This document shows, piece by piece, positions 17,311 to 25,237 of a stretch of DNA of 64,000 nucleotides; position 1 is the stretch's first letter, and each line of letters starts with the position of its first letter. A program made the translations under genes and the position numbers. The DNA is taken from assembly GCF_001270495.1 (NCBI RefSeq), contig NZ_LGUR01000106.1:146731-210730 (forward strand), written 5' to 3'. The notes under the pieces are model-generated. The model had not been told where the DNA came from and did no database searches. It worked only from the letters and a program-made list of their open reading frames with translations. The DNA comes from Streptomyces viridochromogenes. GTDB lineage: Bacteria; Actinomycetota; Actinomycetes; Streptomycetales; Streptomycetaceae.

Positions 17311-17346
17311 CGGCGGGTTCGGGGCTTTGCCCCGGCCCGCCGTTTT
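17311..17346 (+). terminator. Terminator of the MDR reductase gene
   Basis: The stem CGGCGGG/CCCGCCG outside and CGGGGC/GCCCCG inside (17311-17342) has a TTT loop and is followed by TTTT. Confidence 0.85.
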
Positions 17347-17349
17347 GCT

Positions 17350-17367
17350 TGTCAATGTGGGTTGACA
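17350..17367. promoter_or_regulatory. Palindromic operator, upstream copy (TGTCAA-N6-TTGACA)
   Basis: A perfect 6+6 inverted repeat with a 6-bp centre. An identical-type site lies 28 bp downstream. The TTGACA half also forms a perfect -35 element of the predicted promoter. Confidence 0.7.
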
Positions 17368-17397
17368 TGAAGCCGTGTGTCAACTTAGGTTGACGTT
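17362..17397 (+). promoter_or_regulatory. Predicted promoter of the HTH/Clp-N pair, probably leaderless
   Basis: TTGACA (17362-17367) and TTAGGT (17385-17390) are 17 bp apart. The expected transcription start, about 7 bp after the -10 element, falls on the A of the ATG at 17398, and no ribosome-binding sequence is present. Confidence 0.55.
17378..17395. promoter_or_regulatory. Palindromic operator, downstream copy (TGTCAA-N6-TTGACG)
   Basis: It has GTCAA-N6-TTGAC arms, centred on the -10 region of the predicted promoter and ending 2 bp before the ATG. A repressor bound here would block transcription. Confidence 0.7.
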
Positions 17398-17607
17398 ATG
17401 ACCGAAGCGACAGATCTGGCCGAGCGGGCCGGCGATCGCGATCCGCGGGTCGGGTTGCGGGCCGTTGCGGCGTTGCGCCGGCTGTTGGAGCAGCTGGAGG
17501 CGGTGCAGGTGCGCAGTGCGCGCAATCAGGGGTGGTCGTGGCAGGAGATCGCCGCGGAACTCGGGGTCAGCAGGCAGGCCGTGCACAAGAAGTACGGGAG
17601 GCGTTGA
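17398..17607 (+). CDS. Small helix-turn-helix DNA-binding protein
   Basis: The 69-residue protein is helical in its first half (VAALRRLLEQLEAVQVRSARNQG) and ends in a helix-turn-helix (SWQEIAAELGVSRQAVHKKYG). Two inverted repeats directly upstream make autoregulation likely. Its stop codon shares a base with the ATG of the Clp-N-domain gene, so the two are coupled. Similar HTH/Clp-N pairs occur widely in Streptomyces, but the regulator's signal is unknown. Confidence 0.8.
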   Translation: MTEATDLAERAGDRDPRVGLRAVAALRRLLEQLEAVQVRSARNQGWSWQEIAAELGVSRQAVHKKYGRR

Positions 17608-18170
17608 TGTTCGAGCGGTTCACGAAGGACGCCCGTGCGGTGGTGACGGGGGCGGTTGAGCATGCCGAGAGGGGAGGGGGGCGGAGCGTTGACGCCGAGC
17701 ATCTGGTGCTCGCCCTGCTTGATCGGGAAGGCAGCCGGGCCTCTTTCGCGCTCGCCTCGCTCGGTGGTGGGGAGTGGCTGGAGTCCGTGAGGCGGGCGCT
17801 GGGCGAGGCTCGGCGCCGGGGCGGGCTGTCGCAGGCCGAGGCCGATGCGCTGGCCGGGCTGGGGATCGATGTCGCGGAGATCGTCGCCCGGGTGGAGGAA
17901 GCGCATGGGGTCGGGGTGCTGGCCGGGGACCCGAAGGACAGGGGGTGGTGGTCGGGGCGGCGGTCGTTCAGCCGCGGGGCCAAGGATGTGCTGGAGCGGG
18001 CGCTGCGTATCGCCGTCGCCCGTAAGGATCGGCATATCGGCGACGAGCACATTCTGCTGGCGCTGACCAGCCGTCCTGGGGTGCCCGCCGAGGTCCTCGC
18101 CGATCACGGCGTGACGTACGAGGCGGTCACGCGGGTGTTGTACGGCGGGGGAGAGGCCAAGGCCGGGTGA
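17607..18170 (+). CDS. Clp N-terminal repeat domain protein without ATPase
   Basis: This 187-residue protein contains two Clp_N repeats: MFERFTKDARAVVTGAVEHAERGGGRSVDAEHLVLALL at residues 1-40, and FSRGAKDVLERALRIAVARKDRHIGDEHILLALTS at about 120-155. The AAA+ modules of ClpC/ClpA are absent. Stand-alone Clp_N proteins may act as adaptors or decoys for Clp proteases. It is coupled to the upstream HTH regulator by a TGATG junction. Confidence 0.88.
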   Translation: MFERFTKDARAVVTGAVEHAERGGGRSVDAEHLVLALLDREGSRASFALASLGGGEWLESVRRALGEARRRGGLSQAEADALAGLGIDVAEIVARVEEAHGVGVLAGDPKDRGWWSGRRSFSRGAKDVLERALRIAVARKDRHIGDEHILLALTSRPGVPAEVLADHGVTYEAVTRVLYGGGEAKAG

Positions 18171-18263
18171 GGTGCGGCTTGGCTGGGTAACCCGTCGCGG
18201 GTTGGCTGAGAAGCCAGCTCTGGGCAGTGCGGTCGTGGGATCAGTCGCACTGCCCAGGGGGCG

Positions 18264-19313
18264 TCATGGCTTCGGGGTGCGCAGCAGTGCTCCGATGTGT
18301 GCCGCCGCAGTCGACAAGTGGCGGCGGGCGTCGCGGAGCTGGTCCGGTGTCACGCCGTGGTCCCTGGCCGCATCGCGGATGTCGTCGCGGAACCGGTCGA
18401 GCAGGCGGTCCAGGTCCCGGGTCGGGTCGTCGGTGGGGGGCTCGTGGGCCCAGGTGGGTTCGTAGTCGGCGGGGAAGTCCTCGGGGGTGTCCGAGTAGTC
18501 GGGGTGGTGCTGGGGCGACTTGGGGGTGTCCTGGCGGCCGAAGCCGAAGTCCCGGCCGAACTCCTTGCCGTAGTTCTTGCCGAAGTCGCCGAACTCCTTG
18601 GCCAGCTCTGTCAGCCCCTCCCGTACGCCCGTCGGCCAGTCGCCGCGTACGAAGTGGTCCTGTACGTGTTCCTGGACCCGGCGGGCGATGCGCTGGACCT
18701 CCTCCTGGGCCTCGGTCCGGGCGCGGTCCTGGGCCTCCTTGGCCTGGCGTCGGGCGCGCTGGGCCTCCTCGCGCGCGCGGCGGCTCTCGTCCTTGGCGCG
18801 CCGGGCCTGTTCCTTCCACTCCTGCTTGGCGCGGCGCATCTCCTCCTTGGCGGCGCGCCACGCCTCCTTGTCGGTGTAGTCGGAGAGGTCGGAGAAGGGT
18901 GCGTCCGGCCTGGCGCCGTTGCCCTGGCGGGCCTCGGAGGCCGCCGCTCGCATCTCGCGGCGCAGATCGCCCGCCGCGCCGCGCACATCGGCGCGGATCT
19001 CGGCGGCCAGTTCGGCGACCGACTCCCTGATCTCCAGCTCCAGGTCGGCGAGTTCGCCGGAGCGGTCGGCCAGCTCGGCGCGGCCCGCGTCCGTGATGGC
19101 GTACACCTTGCGGCCGCCCTCGGTGGTGTGGGTGACCAGGCCCTCGGCCTCCAGCTTGGCCAGTCGGGGGTAGACGGTGCCGGCCGACGGTGCGTACAGC
19201 CCCTGGAAGCGCTCTTCGAGGAGGCGGATCACCTCGTAGCCGTGGCGCGGGGCCTCGTCCAGCAGCTTCAGCAGGTAGAGGCGGAGGCGGCCGTGGGCGA
19301 AGACGGGAGGCAT
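18264..19313 (-). CDS. PadR-family transcriptional regulator with long coiled-coil C-terminal extension
   Basis: The 349-residue protein starts with a winged-helix PadR domain (YLLKLLDEAPRHGYEVIRLLEERFQGLYAPSAGTVYPRLAKLEAEGLV, then GRKVYAITDAGR) at residues 10-85. A very charged helical region follows at about 150-225, rich in Arg, Ala, Glu and Lys, with a disordered tail. Typical PadR proteins are 110-180 residues, so the extension is unusual and may mediate oligomerisation. It starts 1 bp after the DUF4097 gene stop, so the two form an operon and the PadR protein likely controls it. Confidence 0.9.
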   Translation of the reverse strand: MPPVFAHGRLRLYLLKLLDEAPRHGYEVIRLLEERFQGLYAPSAGTVYPRLAKLEAEGLVTHTTEGGRKVYAITDAGRAELADRSGELADLELEIRESVAELAAEIRADVRGAAGDLRREMRAAASEARQGNGARPDAPFSDLSDYTDKEAWRAAKEEMRRAKQEWKEQARRAKDESRRAREEAQRARRQAKEAQDRARTEAQEEVQRIARRVQEHVQDHFVRGDWPTGVREGLTELAKEFGDFGKNYGKEFGRDFGFGRQDTPKSPQHHPDYSDTPEDFPADYEPTWAHEPPTDDPTRDLDRLLDRFRDDIRDAARDHGVTPDQLRDARRHLSTAAAHIGALLRTPKP

Positions 19314-19314
19314 G

Positions 19315-20319
19315 TCAGAGCACCTTCTTGTCGGTCGTGCCGTCGGCCGGGGCGTGGGGCGGGGTGTCGGGCGGGGTGTCCGTCGGGTCGTCGCCCTGGC
19401 CGGAGACGGAATTGTCCCCCGAGGTGTGGTGGGTGCGCGGCAGCGGGTCGGTCGTCGGGCCCGTGGCCGGAGGCTCGGGCTCCTCCCGGGCCTCCGCCTC
19501 CCACGGCTCCTCCTCCCTCGGCGGGCGGCGCAGCAGTGCGATCGAGCCGGAGACCGTCGTCGCCCGGAGCGTGCCGGTGCCGGCGCCCAGGCGGCCGGTG
19601 ATCTTGTGGGCGCCCCACTGGCCGTGCACCCGGAGGCCCTCGAAGGCGTTGGAGATCCTGCCGCTGGCGGTGTTGGCCTCGACGTCCGCGTCTGCCGGGG
19701 CCGGCAGGCGGATGGCGATCTCGCCCGAGACGCTGGTCAGCCGGACGTCGGTCGGGCCCTCCGGGTCGAGGTCGACGATCATGGAGCCGCTCACGGAGTC
19801 GGCCTTCACGCGGGGGCCGGAGCCGTCGACGACCGTGAGGTCGCCGGAGACGGAGTTGAAGTGGAGGTCGCCGGTGACGGCCTGGGCCTCCAGGTTTCCG
19901 GAGACCGTGTCGGCGCGGACCGGGCCGGACAGGCCGACGAGTGTCGTGTCGCCGGTGACGCCCTTGACGACGGACGGGCCGTGGATCCCGGAGATCACCG
20001 CCCCGGCGCCGACCACGCCCACCTCGACGCGGGTGTCGGCCGGTACGGCCAGGGAGACCACCGCGCTGCGGCGCCAGCCCTTGCGGTCGAGCCACTTCAG
20101 GAAGCCCTTCCAGGGCAGGTCCTCGTACGCCACCGTCAGCGTGCCGTCCTGCTGGGTCACCACCAGGGGCGGGCCCTCGATCTCGGAGATCTCCAGGCGG
20201 GCGGAACCTTCGTCCGTCCCCACGACGTTCACCGTTCCGCTGACGATGCGGACCTGGAGTTCGCTCACCGGCTCGTCGAAGGTGAGTTTCCTGGACTCTG
20301 CTACGGACCACTCGGACAT
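19315..20319 (-). CDS. DUF4097 beta-strand repeat (adhesin-like) protein
   Basis: This 334-residue protein consists of repeating short beta-strand units with SGxxxV and VSG motifs from about residue 25 to 265 (for example DTVSGNLEAQAVTGDLHFNSVSGDL), predicted to form a beta-solenoid. A low-complexity acidic/Pro-rich tail follows. There is no signal peptide. DUF4097 proteins often sit beside PadR or PspC-type envelope-stress regulators. The ATG at 20319 has AGGAGG upstream. It is the first gene of a two-gene operon with the PadR regulator. Confidence 0.85.
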   Translation of the reverse strand: MSEWSVAESRKLTFDEPVSELQVRIVSGTVNVVGTDEGSARLEISEIEGPPLVVTQQDGTLTVAYEDLPWKGFLKWLDRKGWRRSAVVSLAVPADTRVEVGVVGAGAVISGIHGPSVVKGVTGDTTLVGLSGPVRADTVSGNLEAQAVTGDLHFNSVSGDLTVVDGSGPRVKADSVSGSMIVDLDPEGPTDVRLTSVSGEIAIRLPAPADADVEANTASGRISNAFEGLRVHGQWGAHKITGRLGAGTGTLRATTVSGSIALLRRPPREEEPWEAEAREEPEPPATGPTTDPLPRTHHTSGDNSVSGQGDDPTDTPPDTPPHAPADGTTDKKVL

Positions 20320-20379
20320 GGTGCGGACCTCCTGGGCGACCGGACTCGGCCGCACGGGCCGGATCTGAACACGACACGC

Positions 20380-20412
20380 CATATCGCGTCTTACGAGAAA
20401 CACGATATATCG
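20380..20412 (-). promoter_or_regulatory. Candidate PadR operator upstream of the DUF4097-padR operon
   Basis: The perfect palindrome CGATATATCG (20403-20412) and a second GCGATAT half (20381-20387, minus strand) lie about 60-90 bp upstream of the operon start. The AT-rich core stands out in GC-rich DNA, and PadR proteins favour ATAT-containing palindromes. Confidence 0.5.
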
Positions 20413-20489
20413 CGGACCTCGAAAGTCAAGGCACTCGTTCTGGTGATCACAAATCTCGCGAGGTGGACAAAACGGCCTAGCGTGTTGGT

Positions 20490-21335
20490 GTGCCGACGGA
20501 AGAGTCCAGAACCGCCCGCCGGGGCCGCCCCGCCCCCGGCGCCCTGTTGCTCTGCCGCGCGGAGCCGGAGTCCGTCGCCCCCGCCGCCCGGCTGCTGCGC
20601 GAGGACATGCTGCTCGCGTCGGCCGGCGGGGGGTGGAGTGTGCTCGTCCCCGAGGGCCGGCCGTGGCTCGAGGGCGGCGAACCCGTCGACCGCGTCCTCA
20701 CCGGCTGGGCCACCGCCCTCGCCGTAGGCGCCCCCTGGCCCGTTCTCGCCCTGTGGTGGGACGCCGACCGCGCCGGATACACCCTCGCCTCCGGCTTCCG
20801 CCGCCCCGTCGGCTACGTCTGGCTGGCCAACGGCACCCCGGCCGGCGAGGACGAGGCCATGCGCACCTTCGCCGGCCGGCTCGGTCTCGATCCGGTCCTG
20901 GACGTGCAGTCCCTCGACATGCTGACGCGTCCCGACTCCGCAGCCGACGCGCGGGCACGCATGCGTGGCCTGATCGCCGTCCTCACGCGCGTGGGCGTGT
21001 CCCTGCCCGTCGGCCTCGTGCCCGGCGAGGACGCCGAGGGCCTCCGGGCGGTCGCCCGCGTCCAGCCGCACATCCGGCTGATCGAGTGGGCGGGCTGGCG
21101 TGACGCCCTCCGCGCGGAACTCGACGCCGTAGAGGGCGGCCGCCTCGGCCCCTGGCTGCCCTGGGCCGGCGGCCCCAGAGCACCCACCCTCGCCCTGGCC
21201 CAGGTCGCGGTCGGCCTGCCCGTCACGGTCTGGGGCCTGCGGCGGCACAGCGGTGGCTGGATCGCGGCGGGCGCGGTGCTGCTGGCGCACGGCGCGCTGG
21301 CGCTGGCGTACGACCTCACGCACGTACCCGACTGA
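20490..21335 (+). CDS. Conserved hypothetical protein with C-terminal membrane segments
   Basis: The 281-residue protein is soluble for about 235 residues (ALLLCRAEPESVAPAARLL, WSVLVPEGRPWL, VLALWWDADRAGYTLASGFRRPVGYVWLAN) and ends in two hydrophobic stretches (about 230-250 and 255-275). The GTG at 20490 is the likely start. I do not recognise a domain. Divergent from the PadR operon and followed by a small DUF6104-like gene. Confidence 0.7.
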   Translation: MPTEESRTARRGRPAPGALLLCRAEPESVAPAARLLREDMLLASAGGGWSVLVPEGRPWLEGGEPVDRVLTGWATALAVGAPWPVLALWWDADRAGYTLASGFRRPVGYVWLANGTPAGEDEAMRTFAGRLGLDPVLDVQSLDMLTRPDSAADARARMRGLIAVLTRVGVSLPVGLVPGEDAEGLRAVARVQPHIRLIEWAGWRDALRAELDAVEGGRLGPWLPWAGGPRAPTLALAQVAVGLPVTVWGLRRHSGGWIAAGAVLLAHGALALAYDLTHVPD

Positions 21336-21447
21336 CACCGGGGACCTGCCAGGGCCGGCTCGGGGCGGCATACCCTGAGGCTGTAGGTCCCGAGGGCCGG
21401 TCCGTCAGTGTCCCGAGGGCTTGTCCCGTCAGTATCAGGAGCAAGAG

Positions 21448-21627
21448 TTGTACTTCACCGACCGTGGCATCGAAGAACTGGAGAAGCGGCGCGGCGAGGA
21501 GGAGGTCACCTTCGAGTGGCTCGCCGAGCAGCTGCGGACGTTCGTCGATCTCAACCCGGACTTCGAAGTGCCGGTGGAGCGGCTGGCGACGTGGCTGGCC
21601 CGCCTGGACGACGAGGACGACGACTAG
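21448..21627 (+). CDS. Small acidic protein, DUF6104-like
   Basis: This 59-residue acidic protein begins YFTDRGIEELEKRRGEEEV and ends DDEDDD. A TTG start at 21448 is chosen because AGGAGC lies 6 bases upstream and the conserved family sequence begins there; an upstream TTG at 21421 would add nine unlikely residues. The protein is strongly conserved in streptomycetes, but its role is unknown. Confidence 0.75.
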   Translation: MYFTDRGIEELEKRRGEEEVTFEWLAEQLRTFVDLNPDFEVPVERLATWLARLDDEDDD

Positions 21628-21802
21628 GCCGTGTCCGCACGGCCCGGGGTCGTCTCTCCGGCGGATCATCCCGGCGTCGCGGGCCGGCCGGGCCCGTCCC
21701 GCATATTCCTGCAACCAACCTGGGTATGAGCCTCGTCGCTGTTCAAGTGGGCGCCGTCCAGGACCGGTTGACCTGACGGCTCGGGCTCTTCGGGGGAATG
21801 TT

Positions 21803-22159
21803 ATGAGTCACATCCAGGACATCGAACTGCCGAACGGCACGGTGATCACCGCCCGGATCGGCGCGGCCGACCCTTATGACGACCAGGAGGACGTCGGCTT
21901 CACCGAGGCCGCCGTCGCCAAGGTCGAGCAGCTCCAGGACCTGATCAAGGCCGTCGGCGGCACCGTTCTCGACGCGGCCCGGTCGGCCAGGCCGGACGAG
22001 GCCTCCATCACCTTCGGCGTGGAGCTGACCGCCAAGGAGGGCCTGGCGGTCGCGGTGCTCGCGCGCGGGGAGGCCAAGGCGTCCCTGGAGGTCACCCTCA
22101 CCTGGCAGTTCGACCGTGGGGGCGCGGGGGAGGGCGACGAGAGAGCGGTCGGCGCATGA
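21803..22159 (+). CDS. Trypsin-co-occurring domain protein (trypco1/CU044_2847 type)
   Basis: The 118-residue protein matches the small domain that accompanies trypsin-like proteases in bacterial conflict systems: ELPNGTVITARIG at the start, a central helix (AVAKVEQLQDLIKAVGG) and a C-terminal strand pair ending VTLTWQFD. Such domains are thought to act as adaptors that couple an effector protease to its sensor. The ATG at 21803 follows GGGGG. Its stop overlaps the protease ATG by 4 bp, so both are translated together. First gene of the island. Confidence 0.8.
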   Translation: MSHIQDIELPNGTVITARIGAADPYDDQEDVGFTEAAVAKVEQLQDLIKAVGGTVLDAARSARPDEASITFGVELTAKEGLAVAVLARGEAKASLEVTLTWQFDRGGAGEGDERAVGA

Positions 22160-24099
22160 GCGAGCGCGGCGACCGTCTCTTCGATCTGGTCCGGGCCGCC
22201 ACCGTCCATCTGCTCCCCGCCGGAGGCAAGGACAGCCCCTTGTGGGGCAGCGGATTCTTCGTCGCGCCCGGCTGGGTGCTGACCGCCGCCCATGTGCTGC
22301 GCCCGTACCTCGCGGCGGACCGCACGGTCCTGTTCCGGGTACGCGGCGAGGGCGTCGACGCCGAGGCCCGGCTCGCGGAGTGGCTGATCACCGACCCGCG
22401 CGGCCCCAAGGTCCCGCTGGCCGAGGACCTGGCCCTGGTCCGGCTGGTCGGTGAGCACCCTCACGAGTGCGTGTGGCTCACCGACCGCGCCGCCCGCCAC
22501 TCCGGCGCCCTGAAGGCCTGCGGCTACTACCCCGGCCCGCCCGAGGCCCACTTCCGCATGGTGGACGCCGTGATCAACGGCCAGGAGGACACCCACGGGC
22601 TGATCATCAAGCCCGACATCGACCTCCAGAGCGGGATGTCGGGCGGCCCGTTGTTCGACCCGGCGACCGGAGCCGTCGTAGGGCTGATCAAGTCGCGGCG
22701 CAAGGAGAAGGACGGCGGCAAGGCGGTGGCCATCGCCGCGCTGCGCCGGTTCGGGGAGACGTACCGCACGGTCATGGCCGCCCACGACCGCTGGCACGGC
22801 GAGGAGCCGGTGTCGGAGAGCGGGGACAACTGGATCGACCTCCAGGGCGGACCGACGGCCGACCAGGGCGCGGTCTGGACGCCCCGCGACCGCCGCGAGG
22901 CGCTCGCCCTGCTCGCCGAGCTGCCGCCGCCGCCCGACGAGCCCACCGTCAACCTCATCGCCAAGAAGGCGCGCAGCGGCAGCCAGTGGCCCGGCGCCAC
23001 ACCCGAGCTGCGGACCTGGCGCGACGGCCACGGCCTGCTCTACGAGGGCGCCGACCCGCTCATCTTCCTGCGCTACCTCCGGCTCGTCGAGGCCCATGCC
23101 CGCGCGCGGGGCGCGGGCAGCGCGCTCCTCGGCGACTGGATCACCAAACGGCTGCGCAAGGACCCCCGCCGCCCACTGCACGCCCTGGCCCAGGACGTCA
23201 CCCTGCCCGACGAACTCCGGCCGCCCCCCGAGGGCACCGGCCCGGAGCGCGTGGTGATCTCCTATCCCGGCCCCGGTGAGGGGCCCGTCGTGGCCCTGCT
23301 GCTGGACCCGGTGATCGGTGCGCAGCCCGTCCGGTTCTTCTGGCAGATCTGGTACGACGACGGCGACGGCCTGCCCGAGGTCCACGAGACGGACCCCTCC
23401 GTGCACGGCTGCCGGCCCGACGAACTCGTCCAGGCGCTGCGCGTCCCGCTGGGCGGACTGCTGGAGTCCAAGGACCGGGAGGGCGACCCCGTACCGCTCG
23501 AAGTCGGCCTGCCCGCCGAGCACTTCGACACCGCCGTGCACCGGTGGCGGTTCGCGGACATCGCCGCGCTGAACGACCCCGGTCACCTGGGCGCACGCCG
23601 TCGCCTCGTGCTGCGCGCTCTTGAGCGCCGGGGATATCCGGACAACCGCTGGCTCGACCGCTGGCAGGGCATGACGGCCGGGCGGCGTTTCGAGGGCTGG
23701 CGCATGCCCCCGCCGGGCGCCGTGGACCCCACGGGATACCGCACCGCCGAGCGCCACCGCATCCCCGTGATGTGCCGCCCGGCCGGACACGGCACCGGGA
23801 ACGTCGCCATGAAGCACGCGCTGAACAGCGGCCACGCCGTGGCGCTCTGGCACATCGGCCCGCACCCGGAGCGCGGCGCCTGTCTGCCGGAGTGCGACAC
23901 GCTCCACGCGCGCGTGGAGAAGTTCCTCGAAACGCTCGGCTCGCTGGCCGAACTCCCCGACCGGCTGCGGCACGTACGGCAGGACATCAGCGAGCAGCGC
24001 CCCGGCAGCACCTGGGCCGAACCGCTCGCCCTGCTCTACGACGATCCGCGCCGGCCCCTGCCGGCCGAGGAGACGGAAACGGTGGACGCGCCCCTGTGA
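22156..24099 (+). CDS. Trypsin-like serine protease fused to VMAP-type domains
   Basis: The 647-residue protein has an N-terminal S1-like protease domain with a visible triad: His46 in LTAAH, Asp91 in AEDLALVRL and Ser162 in SGMSGGPLFD. A middle helical region spans about 230-350. The C-terminal part (about 360-600) resembles the vWA-MoxR-associated protein (VMAP-C) domain, with VPLEVGLPAEHFDTAVHRW and later HIGPHPERGACLPEC. There is no signal peptide, so the protease should act in the cytosol. MoxR and vWA-like genes follow, so the three proteins form the known VMAP-MoxR-vWA ternary arrangement with the protease as likely effector. Domain borders are approximate. Confidence 0.82.
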   Translation: MSERGDRLFDLVRAATVHLLPAGGKDSPLWGSGFFVAPGWVLTAAHVLRPYLAADRTVLFRVRGEGVDAEARLAEWLITDPRGPKVPLAEDLALVRLVGEHPHECVWLTDRAARHSGALKACGYYPGPPEAHFRMVDAVINGQEDTHGLIIKPDIDLQSGMSGGPLFDPATGAVVGLIKSRRKEKDGGKAVAIAALRRFGETYRTVMAAHDRWHGEEPVSESGDNWIDLQGGPTADQGAVWTPRDRREALALLAELPPPPDEPTVNLIAKKARSGSQWPGATPELRTWRDGHGLLYEGADPLIFLRYLRLVEAHARARGAGSALLGDWITKRLRKDPRRPLHALAQDVTLPDELRPPPEGTGPERVVISYPGPGEGPVVALLLDPVIGAQPVRFFWQIWYDDGDGLPEVHETDPSVHGCRPDELVQALRVPLGGLLESKDREGDPVPLEVGLPAEHFDTAVHRWRFADIAALNDPGHLGARRRLVLRALERRGYPDNRWLDRWQGMTAGRRFEGWRMPPPGAVDPTGYRTAERHRIPVMCRPAGHGTGNVAMKHALNSGHAVALWHIGPHPERGACLPECDTLHARVEKFLETLGSLAELPDRLRHVRQDISEQRPGSTWAEPLALLYDDPRRPLPAEETETVDAPL

Positions 24100-24235
24100 A
24101 CCGCGTCGAAGGCTGGCCGAAATCTCCGGTGTACCAAGGCAGTTGCGGGTATGTTTTCAGGGGCCCGCTGCGGGCGCACGACGCTCCCGTCGGCCAGGAC
24201 GTGGACTACCGCCGACCGTCGACGAGGAGCGCACC

Positions 24236-25234
24236 ATGAGCGAGTGGTTCATCTACCGGGGCGTCGGGCAGCCGGATCCGGCCAGGATCGACGCGCTGCC
24301 GGAACCACCGCCCTGGCGGAAGTTCGACGGCGCGACCGTCGACTACGAAGTCCCGCAACTCGACTCCGCCACCCACCGCAGGCTCGGCGAGCGGACCGTC
24401 CCGCTGCCCGTCCAGGACCCCGACGCCCTCGAACTCGTCAACGCCGCGCTGTACCTGAGGCGCCCGCTCCTCGTCACCGGCGAACCAGGCGTCGGCAAGT
24501 CGACGCTCGCCCACTCCGTCGCCTACGAGCTCGACCTCGGCCGCGTCCTGGAGTGGCCGATCGTGAGCCGCAGCGAACTGCGCGACGGCCTCTACACCTA
24601 CGACGCCATCGGCCGCCTCCAGGACGCCCAGCTGCCCGGTGAGGAAGGCGCCCGGGACATCGGCCGGTACATCAAGCTCGGCCCGCTCGGCACCGCCCTG
24701 CTCGGCGCCGACAAGCCCCGGGTGCTGCTCATCGACGAGCTGGACAAGAGCGACATCGACCTGCCGAACGACCTGCTGAACGTCCTGGAGGAAGGCCGCT
24801 TCGCCATCCCCGAGCTGGAGCGCATCGCCGACCGCGCCCCGGAGGTTCGGGTCCTCACCGACGACGGGCGCCGGGTGACGGTGACCGGCGGTCAGGTCCA
24901 GTGTCACGCCTTCCCGTTCGTCATCATGACCAGCAACCGCGAGCGCGAGTTCCCCGCCGCCCTGCTGCGCCGCTGCATCCCGCTCGATCTCAAGGCCCCG
25001 CGCGACGAAAGGCTCGCCGCCCTCGTCCAGGCCCACTTCGGGCAGGGTTCCTACGACGCCAACCGCGACTTCGTCGACCAGTTCACCCAGTCCGAGACGG
25101 ACGGCGCGCTGCGCCCCACCGACCAGCTGCTCAACGCCATCTTCCTCGCCCAGCACGCCGCCCGGGAGGCCGACCGACGGCGCGAGGAGATCTCGGAACT
25201 GCTGATGCAGCCCCTCGACCGAGGGCCCCGGTAG
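24236..25234 (+). CDS. MoxR-family AAA+ ATPase
   Basis: The 332-residue ATPase has Walker A GEPGVGKS (82-89), Walker B RVLLIDELDKSD (162-173), sensor 1 TSN (232-234) and an Arg-finger region LLRRC (243-247). MoxR ATPases act as chaperone-like remodelers with vWA partners. The ATG at 24236 follows GAGGAG. A 136-bp gap separates it from the protease gene, enough for an internal promoter; the vWA-like gene starts 3 bp after its stop. Confidence 0.9.
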   Translation: MSEWFIYRGVGQPDPARIDALPEPPPWRKFDGATVDYEVPQLDSATHRRLGERTVPLPVQDPDALELVNAALYLRRPLLVTGEPGVGKSTLAHSVAYELDLGRVLEWPIVSRSELRDGLYTYDAIGRLQDAQLPGEEGARDIGRYIKLGPLGTALLGADKPRVLLIDELDKSDIDLPNDLLNVLEEGRFAIPELERIADRAPEVRVLTDDGRRVTVTGGQVQCHAFPFVIMTSNREREFPAALLRRCIPLDLKAPRDERLAALVQAHFGQGSYDANRDFVDQFTQSETDGALRPTDQLLNAIFLAQHAAREADRRREEISELLMQPLDRGPR

Positions 25235-25237
25235 CCG

